Source: Bacillota bacterium (lineage in GTDB: Bacteria > Bacillota > Sulfobacillia > JAJZYS01 > JAJYTV01). Taken from it: a DNA stretch of 6,136 nucleotides. Where the stretch lies: assembly GCA_021786135.1 (NCBI GenBank), contig JAJYNV010000137.1, forward strand, positions 1 through 6,136. The letters are read 5' to 3'. Positions 1-5,601 of this stretch are shown piece by piece. Position numbers and translations under genes: made by a program. Positions within the stretch are counted from its first letter, which is position 1; every line of letters starts with the position of its first letter. Under the pieces are notes generated by a model. That model saw nothing but the letters and a program-made list of their open reading frames with translations, was not told where the DNA came from and did not search any database.

Positions 1-332
1 CTGACGGTGGCCGCAGCTGGCACCCGATCGCCCTGCCGCAGGTGGCAAAGCAGCCCTATGAGATCACGGAGCTGGCGGTGGACCGGCAAGGCGATCTCTG
101 GCTCAGGCTGACTCTCCAGGGACCAAAGCAGCCGGAGCGCATCGATGTGCGGTCGACGACAGGCGGCTGGCGACAGACCTCCCTGCCGCCTGTGATCTCG
201 GGCAGCTCGTACCTGCAGTCCCTGGACGCGCTCTCGGCGCGGGCGGCCCGTCTCCTGACGCCAGCCGGCATCTTCGAGACGAAGGACGGCGGCCGGGTCT
301 GGCGCAACATCACATGGCCCCAGATCCCTTGA
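1..332 (+). CDS. C-terminal end of an Asp-box (BNR-type) beta-propeller protein, truncated by the window edge
   Basis: The reading frame is open from the first bases of the window (first full codon at base 3) to a TGA at 330-332, giving 109 visible residues. The real start lies upstream. The GTG at 42 is only an internal codon, because the frame before it already encodes a conserved motif. Two Asp-box signatures are visible: DGGRSW at the very start and TKDGGRVW about 14 residues before the end. Both have the form DGG-x-x-W, which marks turns of BNR/sialidase, YCF48 or sortilin-like propeller blades. Such proteins are usually exported or surface-bound and range from glycoside hydrolases to scaffold or assembly factors, and the fragment does not tell which. 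The gene ends 39 bases from the convergent deacetylase gene. Family-level call is fairly sure; function is unknown. Confidence 0.7.
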   Translation, partial: DGGRSWHPIALPQVAKQPYEITELAVDRQGDLWLRLTLQGPKQPERIDVRSTTGGWRQTSLPPVISGSSYLQSLDALSARAARLLTPAGIFETKDGGRVWRNITWPQIP

Positions 333-371
333 CCGCCTCGGGAAATCTTCTGGGCAGGTCCGGGGGCGGCG

Positions 372-1181
372 TCACCGCCGCGGCACGTAGCGTGAGAGGA
401 TGACGCCGAGGGGATCGGAGGTGGCGTCGACGCGTCCGATCACCACCATGTGCGGTGCGGCGAGCTCGGGCGTCGAGTCGAAGAGCAGGGGATAGGTCTG
501 GTGGAGGACGGCGACGGCTTCTGGGCCGTAGATGCCGAACGGAAAGGCGAAGGCGGTCGGCTGCGGCAGTCCGATCGCTCGGAAGGTGTTCGCCTCCGCC
601 TGGACGTCGAGTTCGATCTCCTGGGCAAAGGCCGCAGGGGTCTGACCAGGCAACGGGTTGACGAGGTCGGCCGCGTAGCCCGTCTGTCCCTGCCGGTAGC
701 TGTGCATGTCATAGGTGTGCGCCTCGATCGACCAGAGGCCGCTCTGCCATAGCCGCCTGACCTGGCCTGGCGTCATGTACCCGGGCAGGCCAAGCCTGCG
801 GCCGATGATGAATGCGACGGCCGGGATATGCAGGCTGCGCGTGAGCGGCAAGGCGTACTGATAGACCGATGACACGCCGTCGTCGAAGGTCAGGAGGACG
901 GCGCGGGGCGGCAGCGGGGCGGCGGTCTCCTCATAGGCGGCAAACGCCTGCAGCGTCACGAAATGATAGGCGTGGTCGCGCAGGTACTTGAGGTCACCCG
1001 CGAGCTGCTGCGGCGTGACCCAGAATGGCTTCTTCGGCCCGATACCGTGGTAGACGAGCACGATCGGGCCCGCGTCGGGCAGCGAACGAGGCGCTGCCTT
1101 TCTCGCTGCGCCGGCGGCCGGCGCAGCCAAAGACAGCGCGAGGAGCAGAGCCACGAGCCCATGAACCCGCACGCGATGCAT
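372..1181 (-). CDS. Secreted polysaccharide deacetylase (NodB/CE4 fold, PgaB/IcaB-like)
   Basis: The 269-residue product begins with an apparent signal peptide: basic residues, a Leu/Ala-rich core at about 8-20 and an Ala-x-Ala-like end near 22-26. It should therefore act outside the membrane. The CE4 catalytic signature is clear: TFDDG at 98-102 (D100 probably the base, D101 a metal ligand), the metal-binding pair H155 and H160 in HTYDMH, and an FPFG segment at 213-216 in the place of the RxPYG motif. Two histidines five apart, rather than four, match the poly-N-acetylglucosamine deacetylases PgaB and IcaB, as does the VYHGIG segment at 43-48. The expected reaction is removal of N-acetyl groups from an extracellular glycan. 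No glycan synthase lies in the window, so the substrate is open. It sits 43 bases downstream of the lysR gene on the same strand. No Shine-Dalgarno sequence precedes the ATG, but a promoter-like pair lies immediately upstream. Confidence 0.88.
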   Translation of the reverse strand: MHRVRVHGLVALLLALSLAAPAAGAARKAAPRSLPDAGPIVLVYHGIGPKKPFWVTPQQLAGDLKYLRDHAYHFVTLQAFAAYEETAAPLPPRAVLLTFDDGVSSVYQYALPLTRSLHIPAVAFIIGRRLGLPGYMTPGQVRRLWQSGLWSIEAHTYDMHSYRQGQTGYAADLVNPLPGQTPAAFAQEIELDVQAEANTFRAIGLPQPTAFAFPFGIYGPEAVAVLHQTYPLLFDSTPELAAPHMVVIGRVDATSDPLGVILSRYVPRR

Positions 1182-1187
1182 GCTGCC

Positions 1188-1216
1188 ACGATAGCAGGCG
1201 GGGCGGACGCTGTCGA
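1188..1216 (-). promoter_or_regulatory. Candidate sigma-70 type promoter of the deacetylase gene, placed for a leaderless mRNA
   Basis: Read on the minus strand, TCGACA (1216 to 1211, five of six matches to TTGACA) is followed after exactly 17 bases by TATCGT (1193 to 1188, four of six matches to TATAAT). The -10 element ends six bases before the deacetylase ATG, so transcription would start at or next to the A of the start codon. There is no recognisable ribosome binding site between them, which fits a leaderless transcript. The call rests on sequence resemblance only. Confidence 0.45.
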
Positions 1217-1224
1217 GCGGGGTC

Positions 1225-2133
1225 CTAGCCTACGCTCTGGCCATAGCTGCGAGCGATTTCTGTCCAGATCTCGGCCACCGGACCTACGAACGGTGTGTCG
1301 CCGCGCCGGGCGATCGCAGTTATCCGATCCGGCAAGGAGATGTCTGTGACCTCGAGCCTCGTGAGCCTGCCCTGGACGATATCGGCCTGCACCGTGGTAT
1401 AGGGAAGGAAGGCGAGGCCAAGGCCCGCAAGGGCCATGGAACGGACGCCATCGAGAGAATCGAGCTCCATCGCGCGGTGCATGGGACCGGCCACCTGTTC
1501 CGCCGTGCCATAGACCTGCGCCCAGAAGTCGCTTTCGCGGTAGTAGGTGAGGAGAGATGCCCCCTGCAGATCGCTGGCGCGGAGCGGCTCCTTGCGCCGT
1601 GCCAGGGGATGGTCGGGCGGCGCCACGAGACAGATCGGCTCGCGCAGCACCACTTCTGCCGTGAGATCGACCTGGTGCACCTCGAGCCGCACCAGCGCCA
1701 CGTCTACCTGCCGCGCGGCCAGGAGGGCCAGAACCTCGACGGAGCGCCCGGTGCGCACGCGCACGTCGACGCCCGGATGGGCGGCGATATAGCCGCGCAA
1801 CACCTGCGGCAGAATGTGGGTGGCGGCCGACGCTGCGCAGCCCAGGGCGAGCGAGCCGCTGCGACCCAAGAGGTACTGCGCGATCGAGCGGCGGCCCTGG
1901 TCGATGCTGTCGAGGCCGGAGCGCGCGTAGCCGAGGAAGAGAACTCCGGCCGGTGTCAGGTGGACGCCCCTGCCGGTGCGGGTGAAGAGCCCGGTTCCAG
2001 CCTCGCGCTCTAGCGCGGCCATGCGATGACTTACGGTCGGTTGGGCAAGAAAGAGCAGTTGTGCCGCGCGGCTGAAGCTCCCGCTTTCGGCAACGGCGCG
2101 GAAGATGCGGAGGTCGGTGAGGTCCAGGATCAT
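1225..2133 (-). CDS. LysR-type transcriptional regulator
   Basis: The 302-residue product has the usual length and layout of the family. An N-terminal winged helix-turn-helix spans about residues 4-61 (SFSRAAQLLFLAQPTVSHRM region, closing with LTPAG at 59-63). A linker helix follows at about 65-90, then a two-lobed periplasmic-binding-like effector domain from about 94 to the end, with the typical GLGLAFLP stretch at 237-244. It should act as a cytoplasmic tetramer that binds DNA and responds to a small molecule; the ligand cannot be read from the sequence. The frame stays open far upstream, antisense to trmL, but the ATG at 2133 begins just before the conserved LTDLRIF N-terminus and has AGGAA (2145 to 2141) seven bases upstream, so it is the chosen start. 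The gene is divergent from trmL and lies directly upstream of the deacetylase. LysR proteins usually regulate a neighbouring divergent gene, but trmL is an unlikely classical target, so the deacetylase or a distant gene may be the real one. Confidence 0.93.
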   Translation of the reverse strand: MILDLTDLRIFRAVAESGSFSRAAQLLFLAQPTVSHRMAALEREAGTGLFTRTGRGVHLTPAGVLFLGYARSGLDSIDQGRRSIAQYLLGRSGSLALGCAASAATHILPQVLRGYIAAHPGVDVRVRTGRSVEVLALLAARQVDVALVRLEVHQVDLTAEVVLREPICLVAPPDHPLARRKEPLRASDLQGASLLTYYRESDFWAQVYGTAEQVAGPMHRAMELDSLDGVRSMALAGLGLAFLPYTTVQADIVQGRLTRLEVTDISLPDRITAIARRGDTPFVGPVAEIWTEIARSYGQSVG

Positions 2134-2183
2134 CCCTGCTTTCCTGGATTGGCCGTGAGCCCTTCGGCCCTCGTGGGCCCAAG

Positions 2184-2203
2184 TCCTGCAGCGACTGGCA
2201 GGA
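2184..2203. promoter_or_regulatory. Candidate operator dyad in the lysR/trmL divergent gap
   Basis: The 126-base gap between the LysR start and the trmL start contains a perfect six-base inverted repeat, TCCTGC, eight bases, GCAGGA. It lies 50 bases before the regulator's ATG and 56 before the trmL TTG. LysR-type proteins commonly autoregulate by binding dyads of this general size in the divergent region. The spacing here gives T-N12-A pairs (2187/2200) rather than the textbook T-N11-A. A second, shorter dyad follows at 2205-2219 (GCTGC, five bases, GCAGC). No convincing -35/-10 pair was found on either strand of this gap. Confidence 0.3.
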
Positions 2204-2244
2204 GGCTGCGGGGTGCAGCGCCAACCTTGAACCAGCATCGCATC

Positions 2245-2250
2245 AGGGGG
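2245..2250 (+). promoter_or_regulatory. Ribosome binding site that sets the TTG start of trmL
   Basis: AGGGGG lies nine bases before the TTG at 2260. It is the only purine-rich Shine-Dalgarno-like site at a suitable distance from a start codon that restores the conserved TrmL N-terminus. Confidence 0.6.
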
Positions 2251-2259
2251 CAAGAGAGC

Positions 2260-2721
2260 TTGCATATCGTGCTCGTCCATCCCGAGATCCACCAGAACAC
2301 GGGAAACATCGCACGCACCACGGTAGCCATAGGTGCCGACCTGCACCTCGTCAAGCCGCTCGGGTTTTCGCTCGAGGATCGCTATCTGAGGCGCGCAGGC
2401 CTCGACTACTGGCCGCAGGTTCGCCTCCATGTGCACGAGACGCTCGAGGAGCTGCTGCCGGGGCCGGAGGAGTACTGGCTCTTCTCGGCCCACGGGCGCC
2501 CGTTCGGCGACGTCGCGTTCGGGGACGACCCCTGGCTCTTCTTCGGTCGGGAGAGCCAGGGACTCGAGCCCGAGATCATCGCCGCCCATCCCGGTCGCCT
2601 GCTGCGCCTGCCGATGCGCGCGGGGGTGCGCTCGCTCAACGTGGGCAACGCTGTCGCGGTCGCCGCCTATGAGGTGCTGCGTCAGCACGGCTACCCCGGT
2701 CTCGCCTTGCGCGGGGAGTGA
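2260..2721 (+). CDS. trmL: tRNA (cytidine/uridine-34 2'-O)-methyltransferase, SpoU/TrmL family
   Basis: The 153-residue product is a minimal SPOUT-class enzyme that transfers a methyl group from S-adenosylmethionine to the ribose of the wobble nucleotide of certain tRNA-Leu species, working as a cytoplasmic dimer (family knowledge). The family motifs are present in order: NTGNIAR at 13-19, LRRAGLDYW at 43-51, LFFGRESQGL at 93-102, and a C-terminal LPM...SLNVGNAVAVAAYE block at about 117-138 that forms the knot and cofactor site. Translation from the TTG at 2260 gives MHIVLVHPEI, matching the start of E. coli TrmL and its near-identical length of 157. AGGGGG at 2245-2250 lies nine bases upstream. 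A longer version starting at 2026 would overlap the LysR gene and add about 78 unrelated residues, so it is rejected. One base separates it from the phosphodiesterase gene, suggesting one operon. Confidence 0.92.
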   Translation: MHIVLVHPEIHQNTGNIARTTVAIGADLHLVKPLGFSLEDRYLRRAGLDYWPQVRLHVHETLEELLPGPEEYWLFSAHGRPFGDVAFGDDPWLFFGRESQGLEPEIIAAHPGRLLRLPMRAGVRSLNVGNAVAVAAYEVLRQHGYPGLALRGE

Positions 2722-2722
2722 G

Positions 2723-3205
2723 ATGCGCATCCTCGTCACGGCCGATACGCACGGGCCACGCCATCGTCTGCCGCCCTGGCTGCTCGAGGCGGCGAGCGCG
2801 GCGGACCTCGTGCTGCACGCGGGCGATGTCTGCGACCTGGCGACACTGGAGACGTTGGCGGTGCGTGCGCCGGTCTACGCCGTGCGAGGCAACCGGGATC
2901 TCGACCTGCCGCTGGCTGAGAGCATCGTCCTTTGGGTCGAAGGTGTCTCGGTCGGGATCGTGCACGGCCACCTGGGCCCCGGAGCGGACACGCCCGAGCG
3001 TGCCTGGCGAAGTTTCCAGCCACAGCCGGACGTCGTCGTGTTCGGCCACAGCCACCGTCGCCTGCTTGAGCGGCGCGGGGCGGGATGGCTCGTGAATCCC
3101 GGTTCTGCCACGAGTCCCAAGGACGGGAGGGCGGCGGCGCTCGTGCTTACGGTGCATGACGGGAGGATTGCCTGGCAGCCGATCGGCGCAGGCGGCGTCC
3201 TATAG
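2723..3205 (+). CDS. Small metallophosphoesterase (YfcE/MJ0936-type phosphodiesterase)
   Basis: The 160-residue product carries the full calcineurin-like metal-binding set: D8-x-H10 (ADTH), GD35 in HAGDV, N57 in GNRD, H81 in HGH, and H109-x-H111 in FGHSH, followed by the NPGSAT segment typical of the YfcE/MJ0936 subgroup. These small cytoplasmic enzymes use two metal ions (often Mn or Ni) and hydrolyse phosphodiesters in vitro; their natural substrate is generally unsettled. The ATG at 2723 gives the expected MRILVTADTH start. GGGGAG at 2713-2718, within the last codons of trmL, provides the ribosome binding site four bases upstream. The one-base gap from trmL implies co-transcription and probably coupled translation. 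The stop codon lies two bases from that of the convergent alaX-like gene. The frame is open well upstream inside trmL, but that part is a shadow. Confidence 0.92.
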   Translation: MRILVTADTHGPRHRLPPWLLEAASAADLVLHAGDVCDLATLETLAVRAPVYAVRGNRDLDLPLAESIVLWVEGVSVGIVHGHLGPGADTPERAWRSFQPQPDVVVFGHSHRRLLERRGAGWLVNPGSATSPKDGRAAALVLTVHDGRIAWQPIGAGGVL

Positions 3206-3207
3206 CT

Positions 3208-4374
3208 CTAGAGGCTGCCGATACGCTTCTGGGCCTCAGCGAGCAGAGTCGCCGCCGATAGCGGCAGAGCACCCTGCGCCTGCACGGCGCTGCCGCCGCC
3301 ACGACCGCCCAGAGCCGCGGTGAGCGCCCGGAGCGCGTCGCCGAGGTGCGGCCCGTCGCCCGCGGGCCGCTGCAGGACGATGGCTCCCAGTTCGTCCTTG
3401 CTGCCGGTAAGAACGGTCAGCGGCACGCCGCGCGCGGCAAGGCGGGCCGCGAGCTCCCGCAGATCGTCGGGGCCGCGGTCGGGGAAGGCGAGGAAGACGC
3501 TCTCGCCTCCCGCAGCCAGGCGATCGGCCTCGAGATCGAGCAGCTGGCGTCGCTGGCGCAAGGCGAGATTGCGCAGGCGGTCGAGTTCTCCGAGGCGCAT
3601 CTCCACCGTGGCTGCCGCCTCAAGAGGCGCTACGCCGACGCGGGCGGCGATGCGGTCGAGTTCCTGCGCACGGCGGGCGTAGTCGAGCCGCGCCCGCTGT
3701 CCGGCGTAGAAGCGGATGCGGAAGCCGTCATGCACGGCCTCGGCTGGATAGAGCTTGATGAGTCCCACCTCCGCCGTCTGGCGCGGGTGGGTGCCGCCAC
3801 AGGCCGAGCGGTCGAAGTCCTGCACCTCGACGATGCGGTAGGGAGGGGCCACCTGCGGAGGCTTGCGCAGGCCCAGCGTGTCGAGCTCGTCGGGCTGAGC
3901 CCAACGCACGGTGATCGGGCGGTTCTCGCGTATAATCTCGTTGGCACGTGCCTCCGCCCGCTGCATTTCCTCCGCACTGGGCGGCGTACGCCCTGCGATG
4001 TCGAAGGTGGAGACATCCTGGCCCATGTGGAAGGAGATCGTGTCCCTGCCAGTCACCTCGAGGAACGCGCCGGAGGCGATGTGCTGGCCCGCGTGCTGCT
4101 CCATGTGGTCCTGGCGCAGAGCGAAGTCGATTTGCCCGTCCACCTCGCCCACGACGTCGCCCCGCACGAGGTGCCAGACGCGACCCTGTTCGTCTGCCTG
4201 GACGTCCTCGACAGGAACCCCCGCGAGGAAGCCGCGGTCGGCCGTCTGGCCGCCCGATTCCGGGTAGAATGCGGTGTCCTGCAACTCCACCCAACGGCCG
4301 CGGGCATCTTCCCTGCGATTCGTGACGCGGCTGTGGAAGGCACTGAGGTAGGAGTCGTCGTAATAGAGGCGCAT
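3208..4374 (-). CDS. Alanyl-tRNA editing protein, long AlaX type with DHHA1 domain
   Basis: The 388-residue product resembles the editing half of alanyl-tRNA synthetase without the catalytic aminoacylation core. It should hydrolyse Ser-tRNA-Ala or Gly-tRNA-Ala in trans in the cytoplasm, protecting the proteome from mischarging. Visible parts are an N-terminal beta-barrel-like segment with FYPESGGQ at 36-43, the zinc-site histidines H94 and H98 in HAGQH, the second zinc motif C192-GGTH196, a coiled-coil-like Arg/Leu-rich stretch at about 225-290, and a C-terminal DHHA1 domain with GGRGGG at 356-361. All zinc ligands are present, so it looks active. The ATG at 4374 is preceded by AAAGGAG (4389 to 4383) at eight bases, a strong start. 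It is divergent from nrdR and meets the phosphodiesterase gene tail-to-tail. The DHHA1 tail distinguishes it from short AlaX forms; a free-standing full AlaRS must exist elsewhere. Confidence 0.92.
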   Translation of the reverse strand: MRLYYDDSYLSAFHSRVTNRREDARGRWVELQDTAFYPESGGQTADRGFLAGVPVEDVQADEQGRVWHLVRGDVVGEVDGQIDFALRQDHMEQHAGQHIASGAFLEVTGRDTISFHMGQDVSTFDIAGRTPPSAEEMQRAEARANEIIRENRPITVRWAQPDELDTLGLRKPPQVAPPYRIVEVQDFDRSACGGTHPRQTAEVGLIKLYPAEAVHDGFRIRFYAGQRARLDYARRAQELDRIAARVGVAPLEAAATVEMRLGELDRLRNLALRQRRQLLDLEADRLAAGGESVFLAFPDRGPDDLRELAARLAARGVPLTVLTGSKDELGAIVLQRPAGDGPHLGDALRALTAALGGRGGGSAVQAQGALPLSAATLLAEAQKRIGSL

Positions 4375-4460
4375 GACCGAGGCTCCTTTGACATAACCGA
4401 TTCATTGCGAGACTTTGGCACGGCGGTCGAGATCACCTGCCGATGGGAGGTCGTAGGGGC
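4375..4460. promoter_or_regulatory. Divergent intergenic region between the alaX-like gene and nrdR
   Basis: These 86 bases must hold the start signals for both directions. A perfect TTGACA occurs on the plus strand at 4388-4393, overlapping the alaX ribosome binding site on the other strand, but the hexamer 17 bases later (GACTTT, 4411-4416) is a poor -10. A second -35-like TTGGCA at 4415-4420 also lacks a good partner. I see no AT-rich palindrome resembling an NrdR box, so autoregulation by NrdR is not supported. Confidence 0.3.
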
Positions 4461-4919
4461 ATGCGTTGCCCCGCATGCGGTTACGCGGATTCCCGCGTTC
4501 TCGATTCCCGGCCCACACAGGACGGCCTGGCTATTCGCCGTCGCCGGGAGTGCCCCAAGTGTCTGCGCCGCTTCACAACGTACGAGCGGATCGAGGAGGC
4601 GCCACTGCTGGTCGTCAAGCAGGACGGGCGCCGCGAAGGCTTTGACCGCCAGAAGATCCTGCATGGGCTGATGACGGCTTGCGAGAAGCGTCCCGTGCCG
4701 ATGGCTAGGCTTACGGCGATCGCTGACGATGTCGCCCGTGCCGCACACGACGAAAGCGACGGCGAGGTGGCCAGCCGCTGGATCGGCGAACAGGTGATGC
4801 AGCGGCTGAAGGAGGTCGACGAGGTCGCCTACGTGCGCTTCGCCTCCGTCTATCGGGCGTTCGCCGACGCGGAGAGGTTCCGCGAGGAAGTCGAGCGGCT
4901 CACCAGACGCGAGCCATGA
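4461..4919 (+). CDS. nrdR: Transcriptional repressor NrdR
   Basis: The 152-residue product is a nucleotide-sensing repressor of ribonucleotide reductase genes. The N-terminal zinc ribbon has all four cysteines (C3, C6, C31, C34) with the conserved surrounding pattern SRVLDSRP and RRRREC. The ATP-cone domain spans roughly 46-136, beginning with LLVVKQDGRREGFD and ending near VAYVRFASVYRAF. By family knowledge it binds (d)ATP, oligomerises and represses nrd operons through paired NrdR boxes. The in-frame ATG at 4443 would add six residues (MGGRRG) before the invariant MRCPxC start and has no ribosome binding site; the ATG at 4461 has GGGAGG (4445-4450) ten bases upstream and gives the family's usual N-terminus, so it is preferred. 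No ribonucleotide reductase gene is in the window, so its targets lie elsewhere. Its last four bases overlap the next gene. Confidence 0.96.
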   Translation: MRCPACGYADSRVLDSRPTQDGLAIRRRRECPKCLRRFTTYERIEEAPLLVVKQDGRREGFDRQKILHGLMTACEKRPVPMARLTAIADDVARAAHDESDGEVASRWIGEQVMQRLKEVDEVAYVRFASVYRAFADAERFREEVERLTRREP

Positions 4920-5551
4920 AGGCTCTGCTCTTCGATCTTGACGGCACCCTGACCGATACCCTGCCGCTCGTCATCGCAGCCTTGAACGCCGCTCTGGCAC
5001 CGGTCTGGGGTGCGCCGCGCAGTCCGGAGGAGGTGCGACGCCTCTTCGGCCCGCCGGAGGGGCAGCTGATCGCCGCCGAGGCACCCTCGGATCCCGACGC
5101 GATGGAACGCTTCTATCGCTACTATCGCCAGCACTACGCGCGCGAGGCGAAGGTGTTCGCGGGTGTGCGCCCGGTCCTGTCGACGCTGGTGGCGCGCGGC
5201 CTGCGCCTTGGCCTCGTCACGAACAAGGGCCACCGCTCGGCGATGATCACGCTGGAGGAAGCGGGGCTGCGCCGCTTCTTCGAGACTGTCGTCGACGGCG
5301 ACGAGGTGGCGCGGCCCAAGCCTGCGCCCGACGGAATCCTGCTCGCCCTGGCGCGCCTTCGGGTCTCGGCCTGCGACGCCGCCTATGTCGGCGACATGCC
5401 GAGCGACCTCGTCGCGGCGAAGGCAGCTGGTGTGGCAGCCTTGGCAGCAGGCTGGAGCCGCACGCCGGCAGATGCGGAAGCCTGGGACTTCATCGCCCGC
5501 CACCCCGACGACCTCTTGCGTCAGGTGCTGCATAGGCCCAGCGCCACCTGA
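4916..5551 (+). CDS. HAD-superfamily hydrolase, phosphoglycolate/pyrophosphate phosphatase-like (Gph/PpaX type)
   Basis: The 211-residue product shows the full HAD catalytic set: DLDGT at 7-11 (D7 nucleophile, D9 acid/base), VTNK at 101-104 (T102, motif II), K135 in RPKPAP (motif III) and GDMPSD at 159-164 (motif IV, magnesium ligands). The segment from about 15 to 90 is a helical cap of the C1 type, as in phosphoglycolate phosphatase, PpaX and beta-phosphoglucomutase. The substrate is a small phosphorylated metabolite or pyrophosphate; sequence alone cannot choose among these, so no symbol is given. The start overlaps the nrdR stop as ATGA, with no clear ribosome binding site of its own, implying translational coupling to nrdR. 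The stop codon overlaps the -35 box of the candidate promoter for the next gene. Confidence 0.9.
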   Translation: MKALLFDLDGTLTDTLPLVIAALNAALAPVWGAPRSPEEVRRLFGPPEGQLIAAEAPSDPDAMERFYRYYRQHYAREAKVFAGVRPVLSTLVARGLRLGLVTNKGHRSAMITLEEAGLRRFFETVVDGDEVARPKPAPDGILLALARLRVSACDAAYVGDMPSDLVAAKAAGVAALAAGWSRTPADAEAWDFIARHPDDLLRQVLHRPSAT

Positions 5552-5576
5552 CGGCGAACGAGCTGTGGCCTATGAT
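5548..5576 (+). promoter_or_regulatory. Candidate sigma-70 type promoter of the CPYC protein gene
   Basis: CTGACG (5548-5553, four of six matches to TTGACA) is followed after 17 bases by TATGAT (5571-5576, five of six matches to TATAAT). Transcription would start near 5583, giving a leader of about 19 bases that carries AAGGAG. The -35 box overlaps the stop codon of the HAD gene. Since the -10 overlaps the ATG at 5572, that upstream codon would not be in this transcript. Confidence 0.5.
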
Positions 5577-5601
5577 GGGGTCGAAGGGGGAAGGAGACCA
5601 A

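Noticed and set aside
366..381. GCGGCG-TCAC-CGCCGC inverted repeat around the deacetylase stop codon, possible bidirectional terminator
   Set aside because: Only six base pairs, located within the last codons of the deacetylase, and no T tract follows on either strand.
2166..2179. GGCCC-TCGT-GGGCC hairpin between lysR and trmL
   Set aside because: A five-base stem of pure G/C is expected by chance in this composition and it has no T tract or link to either start.
956..2224. 422-codon minus-strand frame over lysR and the deacetylase
   Set aside because: Arg/Pro/Gly-rich composition typical of an out-of-frame translation of GC-rich genes; the real genes are in another frame of the same strand.
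2134..2739. LysR reading frame stays open upstream, giving a possible 504-residue protein
   Set aside because: The extension is antisense to trmL, lacks any family similarity, and the ATG at 2133 has its own ribosome binding site and the conserved LysR N-terminus.
4388..4416. Perfect TTGACA as the nrdR promoter
   Set aside because: No acceptable -10 hexamer at 16-18 bases (GACTTT at best), so it is not called as a promoter on its own.
4375..4460. NrdR autoregulatory boxes upstream of nrdR
   Set aside because: No AT-rich, partly palindromic pair resembling the NrdR box consensus could be found in the gap.
3346..4671. 441-codon plus-strand frame opposite the alaX-like gene and into nrdR
   Set aside because: It mirrors the codon pattern of the well-supported AlaX gene in GC-rich DNA, shows no recognisable domain and overlaps two firm genes.
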